Origin: Pseudomonas brassicacearum subsp. neoaurantiaca
GTDB taxonomy: Bacteria; Pseudomonadota; Gammaproteobacteria; Pseudomonadales; Pseudomonadaceae
NCBI RefSeq assembly: GCF_013608025.1
Contig: NZ_VDLV01000010.1
Location: 119,537-183,536 of the forward strand
Length of the DNA: 64,000 nucleotides
Direction: 5' to 3'
The notes below the pieces were generated by a model. That model saw only the letters and a list, made by a program, of their open reading frames with translations, was not told the DNA's origin and made no database searches. The translations under genes and the position numbers were made by a program. Of the stretch, positions 10,037-19,024 are shown one piece after another; the stretch's first letter is position 1, and each line of letters begins with the position of its first letter.

Positions 10037-11301
10037 GTTCGTCAAAACTACGAACTCGTCCCACGTTGGGCTCGGTCATCGGTCGCGGCCATCTGATCGT
10101 CGCGCTGGTGGCGATCACCATGGCCAGTGTTTCCCTGACGCTGCTCGGCGTGCTCGCCTTGCGGGTCTACGCCGATCACAACCTGCATTTGATCGCCCGT
10201 TCAATCAATTACACCGTGGAAGCCGCCGTGGTGTTTGATGACGCGGCCGCCGCCACGGAAGCGCTGGCGCTGATTGCCGCCACCGAAGAAGTCGCCGATG
10301 CACAGATATTCAATGAGCACGGTCGGCTTTTGGCTCATTGGCAGCGACCCGACACCGGTCTCTTGTCGGGGCTGGAATTGCATATCGCGAAGGCATTCCT
10401 GGAAAAACCTATCAGCCTTCCCATCGTCCACCAAGGGCAGAACATCGGTAGGATCTTGCTGGCGGGACATGGCGGAAGCCTGTTGCGCTTTTTGCTCAGC
10501 GGTTTGGCGGGCATTGTTTTATGTACGGCGATAAGCGCCTGGGTCGCGCTGTATCTGGCGAGACGCCAGTTGCGGTCGATTACCGGGCCGCTGCGCAGCC
10601 TGGCTGAAGTGGCTCACGCCGCGCGTTGCGAGCGCGCCCTGGATCGCCGCGTGCCGCCGGCCGATATTGCTGAACTGGACAACCTGGGCAACGACTTCAA
10701 CGCTTTGCTTGCCGAACTGGAATCCTGGCAGACCCATCTGCAAAGTGAAAACGAATCGTTGGCTCACCAGGCCAGCCATGACAGCCTGACCGGATTGCCT
10801 AACCGGGCATTTTTCGAAGGTCGATTGATCCGCGCATTGCGCAATGCCAGTAAGCTCGACGAGCAGGTGGCCGTCCTGTACCTGGACAGCGACCGCTTCA
10901 AGGGCATCAATGACAACTTCGGTCACGCTGCCGGCGACGCGGTGCTGACTGCCGTGGCGACCCGGGTCCGTGCGCAGTTGCGAGAGAATGACCTGGTCGC
11001 GCGTCTGGGGGGCGATGAGTTTGCCGTGCTGCTGACGCCGCTGCACAAGGTCGAGGATGCCGAGCGGATCGCTGAAAAAATCATTGCCAGCATGGATATG
11101 CCGATTCAGTTGCCCGGCAATGCCTCGGTCCTGACGTCCCTCAGTGTCGGTATCGCGGTTTTCCCCGAACATGGCGCCACGCCGGGCGCCTTGCTGAGTG
11201 CCGCCGATGCGGCGATGTACCAGGCCAAACGCCTCGCCCGAGGCGGCCAACACACGGCGGGGTCGGAGCACCCGGTCGCGGATCTTCAAACCAGGAGCTG
11301 A
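10033..11301 (+). CDS. yfiN: Membrane diguanylate cyclase YfiN (TpbB)
   Basis: This inner-membrane cyclase makes c-di-GMP from two GTP and drives exopolysaccharide production and biofilm formation. The 422-residue protein has an N-terminal transmembrane helix (LIVALVAITMASVSLTLLGV), a periplasmic PAS-like segment, a second helix near residues 155-175, a HAMP linker and a GGDEF domain. The domain has LTGLPNRAFFEG, the active-site motif RLGGDEF around residues 324-330 and SVGIAVFP, so it looks catalytically competent. No EAL domain is present. It is coupled to yfiR by a 4-nt overlap and followed 4 nt later by yfiB. Confidence 0.93.
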   Translation: MSSSKLRTRPTLGSVIGRGHLIVALVAITMASVSLTLLGVLALRVYADHNLHLIARSINYTVEAAVVFDDAAAATEALALIAATEEVADAQIFNEHGRLLAHWQRPDTGLLSGLELHIAKAFLEKPISLPIVHQGQNIGRILLAGHGGSLLRFLLSGLAGIVLCTAISAWVALYLARRQLRSITGPLRSLAEVAHAARCERALDRRVPPADIAELDNLGNDFNALLAELESWQTHLQSENESLAHQASHDSLTGLPNRAFFEGRLIRALRNASKLDEQVAVLYLDSDRFKGINDNFGHAAGDAVLTAVATRVRAQLRENDLVARLGGDEFAVLLTPLHKVEDAERIAEKIIASMDMPIQLPGNASVLTSLSVGIAVFPEHGATPGALLSAADAAMYQAKRLARGGQHTAGSEHPVADLQTRS

Positions 11302-11305
11302 TTGC

Positions 11306-11809
11306 ATGCGTTCAAATGCTCGTTTCCCCCTGCTGCGATTCGCAGCATTTTTATTGCTCGCCTTTTTTACCCTCTCGGGATGCCAGACGGCGCCGCAGAA
11401 GGGCCTGTCCCCTGCGCAAATCGCCGTGCTCAAGGAACAGGGATTCAAGCTGACGGAGGAGGGCTGGGCCTTCGGTCTCTCCGGCAAAGTGCTGTTTGGC
11501 AGTGACGTGGAAAGCCTCAACCCGGCCAGTACCGAAATTGTCGAGCGGATCGGCAAGGCACTGCTGGGCGCGGGTATCGAGCGAGTACGTGTCGACGGTC
11601 ATACCGACGCATCAGGCTCCCAAGCCTATAACGAACAACTGTCGATACGCCGGGCCAACAGCGTTGGCAAGGTCCTGACAGGCGTGGGCATGCGCGAAGA
11701 GAACGTCCAGCTGCGCGGCCTGGGCAGTAGCCAACCTGTCGCGTCCAACGACACGGCCAGCGGCCGCACCGAGAACCGTCGCGTTGCCATCGTGGTCATT
11801 GCCGACTAA
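11306..11809 (+). CDS. yfiB: YfiB OmpA-family outer-membrane lipoprotein
   Basis: YfiB is an outer-membrane, peptidoglycan-binding lipoprotein that sequesters YfiR and thereby activates YfiN. The 167-residue protein has a signal peptide ending in lipobox LSGC (Cys26) and a C-terminal OmpA-like domain with VDGHTDASGSQAYNEQLS and RRVAIVV. The ATG at 11306 is chosen because only this start places the signal peptide at the N terminus. The gene is third in the yfiRNB operon. Its 3' end overlaps that of the convergent LysR gene by 4 nt (11806-11809), and no strong terminator is visible between them. Confidence 0.93.
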   Translation: MRSNARFPLLRFAAFLLLAFFTLSGCQTAPQKGLSPAQIAVLKEQGFKLTEEGWAFGLSGKVLFGSDVESLNPASTEIVERIGKALLGAGIERVRVDGHTDASGSQAYNEQLSIRRANSVGKVLTGVGMREENVQLRGLGSSQPVASNDTASGRTENRRVAIVVIAD

Positions 11810-12753
11810 TCGGCGAACACCATCTCCCGGCTGTCGCCCATCAGCAATGGCCGGTTCTGTTCAGTCACCTCGCGAATGTAATCCCACAACAATGTAATCC
11901 GCTTGAGCTTGCGCAGGTCTTCCCGGCAGTACATCCAGAACTGCCGGGTGACCGTGATTTCCTCCGGCAGCACTGGCAACAGGCGTGGGTCCTGGGCCGC
12001 GAGGAAGCACGGCAGGATCGCCAGCGAGCGGCCTTGCTGCGCCGCGACGAATTGCGCGATCACGCTGGTGCTGCGCAGATGGGCATGCGCGCCAGGCAGG
12101 ACGTTGGCCAGGTACAGCAGCTCGGAACTGAATGCCAGATCGTCCACATAGCTGATAAACGAATGCTTGCCCAAGTCTGCCGGACGGTGGATGGGCGGGT
12201 GGTTGTCCAGGTATTGCTGGGTGGCGTAGAGCTGCAGGCGGTAGTCGCACAGCTTGCAGCATACGTATGGGCCGTGTTCCGGGCGTTCGAGGGCGATGAC
12301 GATATCGGCTTCGCGCTTGGAGAGGCTGATGAAGTGCGGCAGCGGCAGGATGTCCACGGAAATGGCCGGGTAGGCGTCGACGAAATGGCTCAGTTGCGGC
12401 GTGATGAAAAAACTGCCGAAGCCTTCTGTGCAGCCCATGCGCACATGGCCGGACAGCGCGACGCCGGAGCCTGAAACCTGTTCGCAAGCCATGTGCAGCG
12501 TGCTTTCGATCGATTCGGCGTAGCCCAGCAATCGCTGGCCTTCGGCCGTCAGGACAAAACCGTTGGTCCGGGATTTTTCGAACAGCAGCGTGCCCAACGA
12601 AGCTTCCAGCGAGCTGATGCGTCGCGACACCGTGGTGTAGTCGACGGCCAGGCGCTTGGCGGCCGTGCTGGCCTTGCGGGTACGGGCCACTTCGAGGAAA
12701 AACTTGAGGTCATCCCAATTCAGCGACCCCAGGGAGGTGATGTTTTTTTGCAT
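11806..12753 (-). CDS. LysR family regulator, divergent from mmsAB
   Basis: This is a DNA-binding LysR-type activator or repressor of about 315 residues. The N-terminal winged helix has [39 protein letters not shown] and LGTLLFEKS; the substrate-binding half follows. It is divergent from mmsA, which it probably controls (inference from position; P. aeruginosa MmsR is an AraC-type protein, so this is a different regulator type). Start choice is uncertain: the ATG at 12753 puts the helix-turn-helix at the usual distance but has no ribosome site, while a GTG at 12795 has GGAG 7 nt upstream and adds 14 residues. Confidence 0.88.
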   Translation of the reverse strand: MQKNITSLGSLNWDDLKFFLEVARTRKASTAAKRLAVDYTTVSRRISSLEASLGTLLFEKSRTNGFVLTAEGQRLLGYAESIESTLHMACEQVSGSGVALSGHVRMGCTEGFGSFFITPQLSHFVDAYPAISVDILPLPHFISLSKREADIVIALERPEHGPYVCCKLCDYRLQLYATQQYLDNHPPIHRPADLGKHSFISYVDDLAFSSELLYLANVLPGAHAHLRSTSVIAQFVAAQQGRSLAILPCFLAAQDPRLLPVLPEEITVTRQFWMYCREDLRKLKRITLLWDYIREVTEQNRPLLMGDSREMVFAD

Positions 12754-12892
12754 GATGGACCGGACTTTATGTGCGTTCTTATTAGAAGTTTGCACATCTA
12801 TACTCCAAAAACCGTCTTCTCACCAAGGTGTCTGTTCACCTTGGTCGTTGCTGAACCAGCGCTCTCTTATAAGAACAATCCCGGAGGCCAGC

Positions 12893-14419
12893 ATGAACGT
12901 TTCCCTTACACCCAGCGACACTGCCCTGCAAACCGTCAGACTGTTGATCGATGGCGAGTGGGTTGAATCCCAATCCAACGAATGGCACGACATCGTCAAT
13001 CCGGCCACCCAGCAGGTATTGGCGAAGGTTCCGTTTGCCACGGCCTCGGAAGTCGATGCCGCCATCGCCGCTGCCCAGCGTGCTTTCCAGACCTGGAAAC
13101 TGACGCCCATCGGTGCGCGCATGCGCATCATGCTCAAGCTCCAAGCCTTGATTCGCGAGCATTCCAAGCGCATCGCCGCGGTGCTCAGCGCCGAGCAAGG
13201 CAAGACCATCGCCGATGCCGAGGGTGATATTTTCCGTGGCCTGGAAGTGGTCGAGCACGCCTGTTCCATCGGCACGCTGCAGATGGGCGAGTTTGCCGAG
13301 AACGTCGCCGGGGGCGTGGATACCTACACGCTGCGCCAACCGATCGGGGTCTGCGCGGGCATTACGCCATTCAACTTCCCGGCGATGATTCCGCTGTGGA
13401 TGTTCCCGATGGCCATCGCTTGCGGCAATACCTTTGTGCTCAAGCCATCGGAACAGGATCCGTTGTCGACCATGCTCCTGGTGGAGCTGGCCATCGAGGC
13501 CGGCGTACCGGCGGGCGTGCTCAACGTGGTGCACGGCGGCAAGGATGTGGTGGATGCGCTCTGCACGCACAAGGACATCAAGGCCGTTTCCTTTGTCGGT
13601 TCGACGGCGGTCGGCACTCATGTCTATGACTTGGCGGGCCGCCATGGCAAGCGCGTGCAGTCGATGATGGGCGCCAAGAACCATGCAGTGGTGTTGCCCG
13701 ATGCCAATCGTGAACAAACCCTCAACGCCTTGGTTGGCGCCGGTTTCGGCGCGGCGGGCCAGCGTTGCATGGCTACCTCCGTGGTGGTGATGGTGGGCGC
13801 GGCCAAGCAATGGTTGCCGGAGCTCAAGGCCTTGGCGCAGAAACTCAAGGTCAACGCCGGCAGCGAGCCGGGAACTGATGTCGGCCCGGTGATTTCCAAG
13901 CGTGCCAAGGCGCGAATCCTTGAGTTGATCGAAAGCGGCGTGCAGCAAGGCGCGAAGCTGGAACTCGATGGCCGTGGCATCAGCGTGCCAGGCTTCGAAC
14001 AAGGCAATTTTGTCGGCCCGACTCTGTTTTCCGGCGTGACGACCGACATGCGCATCTACACCGAAGAGATCTTCGGCCCGGTGCTGGTGGTGCTGGAAGT
14101 CGATACCCTCGACCAGGCCATCGCCTTGGTCAACGCCAACCCATTCGGCAACGGCACTGGCCTGTTCACCCAGAGCGGTGCGGCGGCGCGCAAATTCCAG
14201 AGCGAAATCGACGTCGGGCAGGTGGGCATCAACATCCCGATCCCGGTGCCGGTACCGTTCTTCAGTTTTACCGGTTCCCGTGGTTCGAAACTCGGCGACC
14301 TCGGTCCTTACGGCAAACAAGTGGTGCAGTTCTACACTCAGACCAAGACCGTGACCGCGCGCTGGTTCGATGACGACAGCGTCAATGACGGTGTGAACAC
14401 CACCATCAATCTGCGTTGA
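12893..14419 (+). CDS. mmsA: CoA-acylating methylmalonate-semialdehyde dehydrogenase
   Basis: MmsA oxidises methylmalonate semialdehyde (and malonate semialdehyde) with NAD and CoA, giving propionyl-CoA or acetyl-CoA; it works in valine, beta-alanine and inositol breakdown. The 508-residue protein shows aldehyde-dehydrogenase motifs: [38 protein letters not shown], the catalytic block GQRCMATS with Cys292, and EIFGPVL. The ATG at 12893 has GGAGG 7 nt upstream. It is followed after 10 nt by mmsB, so the two form an operon. The enzyme is cytosolic. Confidence 0.96.
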   Translation: MNVSLTPSDTALQTVRLLIDGEWVESQSNEWHDIVNPATQQVLAKVPFATASEVDAAIAAAQRAFQTWKLTPIGARMRIMLKLQALIREHSKRIAAVLSAEQGKTIADAEGDIFRGLEVVEHACSIGTLQMGEFAENVAGGVDTYTLRQPIGVCAGITPFNFPAMIPLWMFPMAIACGNTFVLKPSEQDPLSTMLLVELAIEAGVPAGVLNVVHGGKDVVDALCTHKDIKAVSFVGSTAVGTHVYDLAGRHGKRVQSMMGAKNHAVVLPDANREQTLNALVGAGFGAAGQRCMATSVVVMVGAAKQWLPELKALAQKLKVNAGSEPGTDVGPVISKRAKARILELIESGVQQGAKLELDGRGISVPGFEQGNFVGPTLFSGVTTDMRIYTEEIFGPVLVVLEVDTLDQAIALVNANPFGNGTGLFTQSGAAARKFQSEIDVGQVGINIPIPVPVPFFSFTGSRGSKLGDLGPYGKQVVQFYTQTKTVTARWFDDDSVNDGVNTTINLR

Positions 14420-14429
14420 GGAGCCGGAC

Positions 14430-15317
14430 ATGAATATTGCATTTATCGGCCTGGGCAACATGGGCGCACCCATGGCGCGCAACTTGCTCAAGACCGGCCA
14501 CTCGCTGAACCTGTTCGACTTGAACCAGGCGGTGCTGGCTGAGCTGGCGGCGCTGGGCGGCACCATCAGTGCCTCGCCGCGCGACGCGGCCCAGGGCGCG
14601 TCGATGGTGATAACCATGCTGCCAGCCGCCGCCCATGTGCGCAGCGTCTGGCTGGGTGAGGACGGTGTGCTTGCCGGCATCGCCGCCGGTACGCCGGCTG
14701 TGGATTGCAGCACCATCGATCCCCAGACTGCCCGCGACGTAGCGGCTGCTGCGGCGAAGCAAGGCGTGGCCATGGCTGATGCGCCTGTCTCGGGCGGTAC
14801 CGGCGGCGCGGCGGCGGGCACGCTGACTTTCATGGTTGGCGCTACGGACGAGCTGTTCGCCACCCTTCAGCCGGTGCTGGCGCAAATGGGCCGCAACATC
14901 GTGCATTGCGGCGAAGTCGGCACCGGGCAGATTGCCAAGATTTGCAACAACCTGCTGCTGGGGATTTCCATGGTGGGTGTCAGCGAAGCCATGGCGCTGG
15001 GCGATGCCTTGGGGATCGACACTCAGGTATTGGCCGGCATCATCAACAGTTCGACCGGGCGATGCTGGAGCTCTGATACCTACAACCCGTGGCCTGGCGT
15101 GATCGAAACGGCGCCGGCATCCCGTGGTTATACCGGCGGTTTCGGTGCGGACTTGATGCTCAAGGACCTGGGCCTGGCCACCGAAGCGGCGCGTCAGGCT
15201 CGTCAGCCGGTGATATTGGGGGCAGTGGCGCAGCAGCTGTATCAGGCGATGAGCCAGCGGGGCGAGGGCGGCAAGGACTTTTCGGCGATTGTGAACAGCT
15301 ATCGCAAGCCGCAGTAA
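14430..15317 (+). CDS. mmsB: 3-hydroxyisobutyrate dehydrogenase
   Basis: MmsB oxidises 3-hydroxyisobutyrate to methylmalonate semialdehyde with NAD, feeding MmsA. The 295-residue protein has the N-terminal dinucleotide motif FIGLGNMGAPMARNLL, the substrate-binding block DAPVSGGTGGAAAGTLTFMV and the active-site segment GQIAKICNN with the catalytic Lys at about 170. A good Shine-Dalgarno (GAGGAG) precedes the ATG. It ends the mmsAB operon and a REP doublet starts 23 nt after its stop. Confidence 0.96.
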   Translation: MNIAFIGLGNMGAPMARNLLKTGHSLNLFDLNQAVLAELAALGGTISASPRDAAQGASMVITMLPAAAHVRSVWLGEDGVLAGIAAGTPAVDCSTIDPQTARDVAAAAAKQGVAMADAPVSGGTGGAAAGTLTFMVGATDELFATLQPVLAQMGRNIVHCGEVGTGQIAKICNNLLLGISMVGVSEAMALGDALGIDTQVLAGIINSSTGRCWSSDTYNPWPGVIETAPASRGYTGGFGADLMLKDLGLATEAARQARQPVILGAVAQQLYQAMSQRGEGGKDFSAIVNSYRKPQ

Positions 15318-15340
15318 ACCTGTGGTATCGAGAGGCTTTT

Positions 15341-15434
15341 GTGGCGAGGGAGCTTGCTCCCGCTGGGCTGCGTAGCAGCCCTGTTTGTTGGCGGTTGCTG
15401 CGCAACCGAGCGGGAGCCAGCTCCCTCGCCACAG
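15341..15434. repeat. REP doublet (REPIN), GTGGCGAGGGAGC class
   Basis: Two inverted copies of the Pseudomonas REP core, GTGGCGAGGGAGCTTGCTCC and its complement, flank a short spacer that itself contains GGCTGCGTAGCAGCC. It lies between the convergent mmsB and cupin genes. The same class recurs at 18896, 22790 and 63641. Confidence 0.9.
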
Positions 15435-15455
15435 GTGGTCTCTCGGTTTTTTGTT

Positions 15456-15800
15456 TCAGGCAAACACGAAATATTTGCGCACGGTCTCGACCACTTCCCA
15501 AGTACCTTTCATGCCCGGCTCGACGACGAAAATATCACCGGCGCGCAGATGGATCGGCGCCATGCCGTCCGGGGTGATTACGCAGTAACCTTCCTGAAAA
15601 TGGCAGTATTCCCACTTCACGTAATCCACACGCCATTTGCCCGGCGTGCAGATCCAGGTGCCCATGATCTTGCTGCCGTCTTCGCTGGTGTAGGCGTTGA
15701 GGTTGACGGTGTGCGGGTCGCCTTCAAGCTTTTCCCATTTGCAGGCGTCGAGTACGGGCAGCGGGTGGGTGTCGCGCAGGACGGTGATGGGTGCGGTCAT
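15456..15800 (-). CDS. Cupin domain-containing protein
   Basis: A 114-residue single-domain beta-barrel protein. The second cupin motif is visible as APIHLRAGDIFVVEPGMKGTWEV; the first metal-binding motif is degenerate (YCHFQEGYCVITPDG), as in the DUF861/EutQ-like small cupins. The start at 15800 has GGAGC 5 nt upstream. It may act on an amino-acid or sugar derivative, but no reaction can be read from the sequence. The upstream LysR gene (15900-16781) is on the same strand and may be unrelated. Confidence 0.8.
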   Translation of the reverse strand: MTAPITVLRDTHPLPVLDACKWEKLEGDPHTVNLNAYTSEDGSKIMGTWICTPGKWRVDYVKWEYCHFQEGYCVITPDGMAPIHLRAGDIFVVEPGMKGTWEVVETVRKYFVFA

Positions 15801-15899
15801 GTGAGCTCCGAAAAAGGGGCAAGAAAGAAACTGCACCCTAGCGCGGAGCAAGGCCGGGCAGATGCCTGTGCTCGACACCGGGCTGTCCAGAAGCGCGCA

Positions 15900-16781
15900 T
15901 CACTCGGCCAGATGCCGGGCCAGGGCTTTGGCATAGGCAGGCAGACCTTCGAAATTGCGGGCGCAGAGCAGCAATGCCCGATGGGCCCATGCCTCTTGCA
16001 GCGGGACACAGTGATACCCAGGCTCGGGCGGGCGCCGGTCAATGGCCGCCTTCGGCACGATGGCGATGCCCGCACCGTGCGCGACCATGCGAATCACCCC
16101 GTCGAAACCATCGGCGCGAATGCGGATTTGCATGCGTGAGCCGATGTGCAGGGCCTGTTCTTCCAAGTGGATCGCCAGGGCACTGGAGGCGTTCAGGCCG
16201 ACGTAGTCGTGGCTCAGGGTTTCGCTGAAACGCACGGCTCGGTCGTCAGCCAGTGGATGTCCGGTCGGTAGGATCAATACCAGCGGGTCGTCGCGAAAAG
16301 GCCAGGCCTGAAGGCCGGCGGTGTCCACGGCGTCGGAAATGATCCCGAGATCCGCCGCGCCTTGGCGCAGGGCATGGGTGATGCGTGAACTGGGCAATTC
16401 CTGCAAGTCGATATCGAGGTTCGGATGGGCCTTGAGAAAATCGGCCAGTGGTTCCGGCAGGTATTCGGTCATGGCGCTGGTGTTGCACAACAACCGCACC
16501 CGGCCTTTGACGCCTCTGGCGTATTCGGCCAGGTCTTGTTGCAGGTGTTCGGTGTGTTGCAAAAGGACTCGGGCGTGCTGGGCCAAGGCTTTGCCGGCCG
16601 GTGTCGGGGTGACGCCGCGTCGCCCGCGTTCGAGCAAGTCGATACCCAGGGACGCTTCCATGGCGCGGACTCGAGCGCTGGCCGCTGCCAGGGACAAATG
16701 GCTGCAAGCCGCACCGGCGGTGATGTTGCCAGCGTCGAGGATATTCAGGTAGAGGCGCAGGTCGGTGAGGTCGAAGTGCAT
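15900..16781 (-). CDS. LysR family transcriptional regulator
   Basis: A 293-residue LysR-type regulator. The helix-turn-helix region reads LRLYLNILDAGNITAGAACSH with ASARVRAMEASLG and LLERGRRG after it, followed by a ligand-binding domain. The ATG at 16781 gives the usual short leader; frame continues upstream through a REP element, which argues against earlier starts. It is divergent from the TauE/SafE-like exporter at 16996, a common arrangement for LysR regulators of this transporter family, so the exporter is its likely target (inference). Confidence 0.9.
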   Translation of the reverse strand: MHFDLTDLRLYLNILDAGNITAGAACSHLSLAAASARVRAMEASLGIDLLERGRRGVTPTPAGKALAQHARVLLQHTEHLQQDLAEYARGVKGRVRLLCNTSAMTEYLPEPLADFLKAHPNLDIDLQELPSSRITHALRQGAADLGIISDAVDTAGLQAWPFRDDPLVLILPTGHPLADDRAVRFSETLSHDYVGLNASSALAIHLEEQALHIGSRMQIRIRADGFDGVIRMVAHGAGIAIVPKAAIDRRPPEPGYHCVPLQEAWAHRALLLCARNFEGLPAYAKALARHLAE

Positions 16782-16821
16782 GAGGCAGGGTCCTGTTTCA
16801 AGTGCCGTGGTGACTGGTTTA

Positions 16822-16896
16822 TCGCCATCGCGAGCAAGCTCGCTCCCACAATTTGGAACGCAATCCCCTGTGGGAGCGAGCTTGCTCGCGATGGCG
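16822..16896. repeat. REP doublet, GTGGGAGCGAGC class
   Basis: Inverted pair of the second REP class (TGTGGGAGCGAGCTTGCTCG and its complement, each ending in CGATGGCG) in the intergenic region between the divergent LysR and TauE/SafE-like genes, so it lies within the promoter region. Confidence 0.9.
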
Positions 16897-16995
16897 TCAG
16901 TAGCGCCAAAAAAAGTCTCAGCCTCTTGCTGGAAGAGAGGCACTCTCAGTATATGGCACATTTCCAAACCGAGACCCCGGGCGCACGATAGTTCC

Positions 16996-17760
16996 ATGGA
17001 TACCCTCATCGCTTTCTACCAAAACCTCGGCCCGGCCCTCTCTCTGCTGGTCATCGGCACCTTCCTGCTGGCCGGCACGATCAAGGGCGTGATCGGCCTC
17101 GGCCTGCCGACGATCGCCATGGGTTTGCTCGGGTTGGCTATGGCTCCGACGCAGGCAGCGGCGTTGTTGATCATTCCGGCGACGCTGACCAATGTCTGGC
17201 AATTGACGTTTGGCGGGCATTTGCGAGGGCTTCTCCGGCGCTTGTGGCCATTGCTGCTGGGGATTTTCATTGGCACCGGATTCGGTACGTTGTGGATCGG
17301 CATGGTGGGCGGCGCCTGGGCAATAAAGGGCTTGGGCGCCGCGCTGGTGGTTTATGCATTGAGCGGCTTGTTTTTACCGACGTTGCGGGTCGGTGCCGGG
17401 CAGGAAGGTTGGCTTGCTCCGCTTTGCGGATTGCTCACCGGTGTGATCACCTCAGCCACCGGTGTGTTCGTCATTCCGGCGGTGCCGTATCTCCAGGCGT
17501 TGGGTTTGAACAGAGATGAATTGGTACAGGCCCTGGGCCTGTCGTTCACCGTTTCGACATTGGCCTTGGCGGCCGGGCTGTTGTGGCGAGGCGCCTTGGG
17601 CGGCGGCGAGTTGAGCGCGTCGCTGCTGGCGCTGATACCGGCGCTGCTGGGGATGTGGCTCGGGCAATGGCTGCGCCAGCGGATCAGCGCCGTGCTGTTC
17701 AAACGGGTATTTTTCATTGGCCTCGGTGTGCTCGGCGGCCATCTGTTGGTCAGCGGTTAG
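16996..17760 (+). CDS. Sulfite exporter TauE/SafE (TSUP) family protein
   Basis: An integral membrane protein of 254 residues with about seven hydrophobic segments (for example LSLLVIGTFLLAGTIKGVIG and LWPLLLGIFIGTGFGTLWIG). The glycine-rich KGVIGLGLPTIAMGLLGLAM block and the second-half repeat SATGVFVIPAVPYLQALG are typical of the TSUP superfamily, which moves small anions such as sulfite, sulfonates or organosulfur compounds. The substrate cannot be read. The ATG at 16996 is chosen as the first Met before the first helix. It is convergent with the YgiN-like gene and overlaps its 3' end by 11 nt. Confidence 0.88.
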   Translation: MDTLIAFYQNLGPALSLLVIGTFLLAGTIKGVIGLGLPTIAMGLLGLAMAPTQAAALLIIPATLTNVWQLTFGGHLRGLLRRLWPLLLGIFIGTGFGTLWIGMVGGAWAIKGLGAALVVYALSGLFLPTLRVGAGQEGWLAPLCGLLTGVITSATGVFVIPAVPYLQALGLNRDELVQALGLSFTVSTLALAAGLLWRGALGGGELSASLLALIPALLGMWLGQWLRQRISAVLFKRVFFIGLGVLGGHLLVSG

Positions 17761-18064
17761 CCGAGGACCGGCTGAGCATGTCGACGCGGCGAATCTCGAA
17801 ATCGCGCTCCAGGTATTCCATGCGCTGTTCGAAGAATTGCTTCATGTGCGGCAGGTTCGAGTGCACGTCCAGATCAGCCTGGGACCCCCAGATTTCGTAG
17901 AAGATAAACAGCGTTGGATCCTGTTGGTCCCGCAGCATGTGGTATTCAATGCAGCCGGGTTCGGCGCGACTGGGTTCGACGTAGGCGCGGAACAACGCTT
18001 CGAAGGCTTCGGCTTTTTCCGGGCGGGTCTTGGCGTGCAGGATGAAACCGTGCAGTTCGCTCAT
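17750..18064 (-). CDS. Putative quinol monooxygenase (ABM domain, YgiN-like)
   Basis: A 104-residue ferredoxin-like alpha-beta barrel protein of the antibiotic-biosynthesis-monooxygenase family. The pattern LHGFILHAKTRPEKAEAFEA, EPGCIEYHMLRD, FIFYEIWGSQADLDVHSNLP and HMKQFFEQ is characteristic. YgiN oxidises menadiol and pairs with the quinone reductase MdaB; here mdaB lies directly divergent 201 nt away, supporting a quinone redox role. Function in this organism is inferred. Confidence 0.85.
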   Translation of the reverse strand: MSELHGFILHAKTRPEKAEAFEALFRAYVEPSRAEPGCIEYHMLRDQQDPTLFIFYEIWGSQADLDVHSNLPHMKQFFEQRMEYLERDFEIRRVDMLSRSSANR

Positions 18065-18265
18065 GGAGATGGCTCCTGAAATGAAAGAGGTGTCGGATTT
18101 TACGGCAACAATCGGCCGTCAATTCTTGCGTATAGGTCAAATGAGTTTTGCAGTTGCGGTGCTTATTCCGCGCGAGGCTCATCGGTAGTCTGCCGCCATC
18201 ATTTTCAACCTTTCCATGCGACGGCCAGCCAACGGCCACGCCGTGGAACCCGATGAGGCTTCCCC

Positions 18266-18856
18266 ATGAAAAAAGTCCTGCTGCTCAATGGCGGCAAACA
18301 ATTCGCCCATTCCGACGGTCGCTACAACGCCACCCTCCACGAGACGGCGCTCAGCGTCCTGGACCGTGGCGGTTTCGATGTGAAAACCACCTTCATCGAC
18401 GGTGGCTACGACATCAAGGAAGAGGTCGCCAAGTTTCTTTGGGCCGACGTAATCATCTACCAGATGCCCGGCTGGTGGATGGGTGCCCCGTGGACTGTGA
18501 AGAAATACATCGATGAAGTCTTTACCGAAGGCCACGGCAGCCTCTATGCCAGCGACGGTCGCACTCGTTCCGATGCTTCGCAAAAGTACGGCAGCGGAGG
18601 CCTGGTGCAGGGCAAGCAATACATGCTGTCGCTGACCTGGAACGCCCCGCAGCAAGCCTTCGACGACCCGACGGATTTCTTCGAGGCCAAGGGTGTGGAT
18701 GCCGTGTACTTCCCGTTCCACAAGGCCAATCAGTTCCTCGGCATGACCGGCCTGCCGACGTTCCTGTGCGTGGACGTGATGAAGCGCCCGAACATCGAGG
18801 AAGATGTGGCGCGGTATGAGCGGCATTTGGCCGAGGTGTTCGGCCTTTCGCGGTAA
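18266..18856 (+). CDS. mdaB: NADPH:quinone oxidoreductase MdaB
   Basis: MdaB is a cytosolic FAD-dependent flavodoxin-fold enzyme that reduces quinones by two electrons with NADPH, guarding against redox cycling. The 196-residue product has the expected length and the family segments LLLNGGKQFAHSDGRYN, QMPGWWMGAPWTVKKYIDEV, KYGSGGLVQGKQYMLSLTWN and HKANQFLGM. It is divergent from the YgiN-like monooxygenase and followed after a REP doublet by a LysR gene on the same strand. Confidence 0.93.
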   Translation: MKKVLLLNGGKQFAHSDGRYNATLHETALSVLDRGGFDVKTTFIDGGYDIKEEVAKFLWADVIIYQMPGWWMGAPWTVKKYIDEVFTEGHGSLYASDGRTRSDASQKYGSGGLVQGKQYMLSLTWNAPQQAFDDPTDFFEAKGVDAVYFPFHKANQFLGMTGLPTFLCVDVMKRPNIEEDVARYERHLAEVFGLSR

Positions 18857-18895
18857 TCCGTTAGTATCAGGGTTCACCTGAAACGAAGGTGTAAC

Positions 18896-18985
18896 CGTGG
18901 CGAGGGAGCTTGCTCCCGCTGAGGTGCGAAGCGCCTCCCAAAAGCGGTCGCTCCGCGCCCAGCGGGAGCAAGCTCCCTCGCCACA
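18896..18985. repeat. REP doublet, GTGGCGAGGGAGC class
   Basis: Inverted REP pair starting GTGGCGAGGGAGCTTGCTCC and ending with its complement CTCCCTCGCCAC, with a short spacer containing GCGAAGCGCC. It sits between mdaB and the following LysR gene. Confidence 0.9.
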
Positions 18986-19024
18986 AAAGCATCCTTCACA
19001 TTGGGTGTGCATTCCATCGAGAGG

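Noticed and set aside
12836..14863. Long minus-strand frame opposite mmsA and mmsB
   Set aside because: It covers two well-conserved enzyme genes in antisense and is His/Arg/Gly-rich, a normal high-GC shadow.
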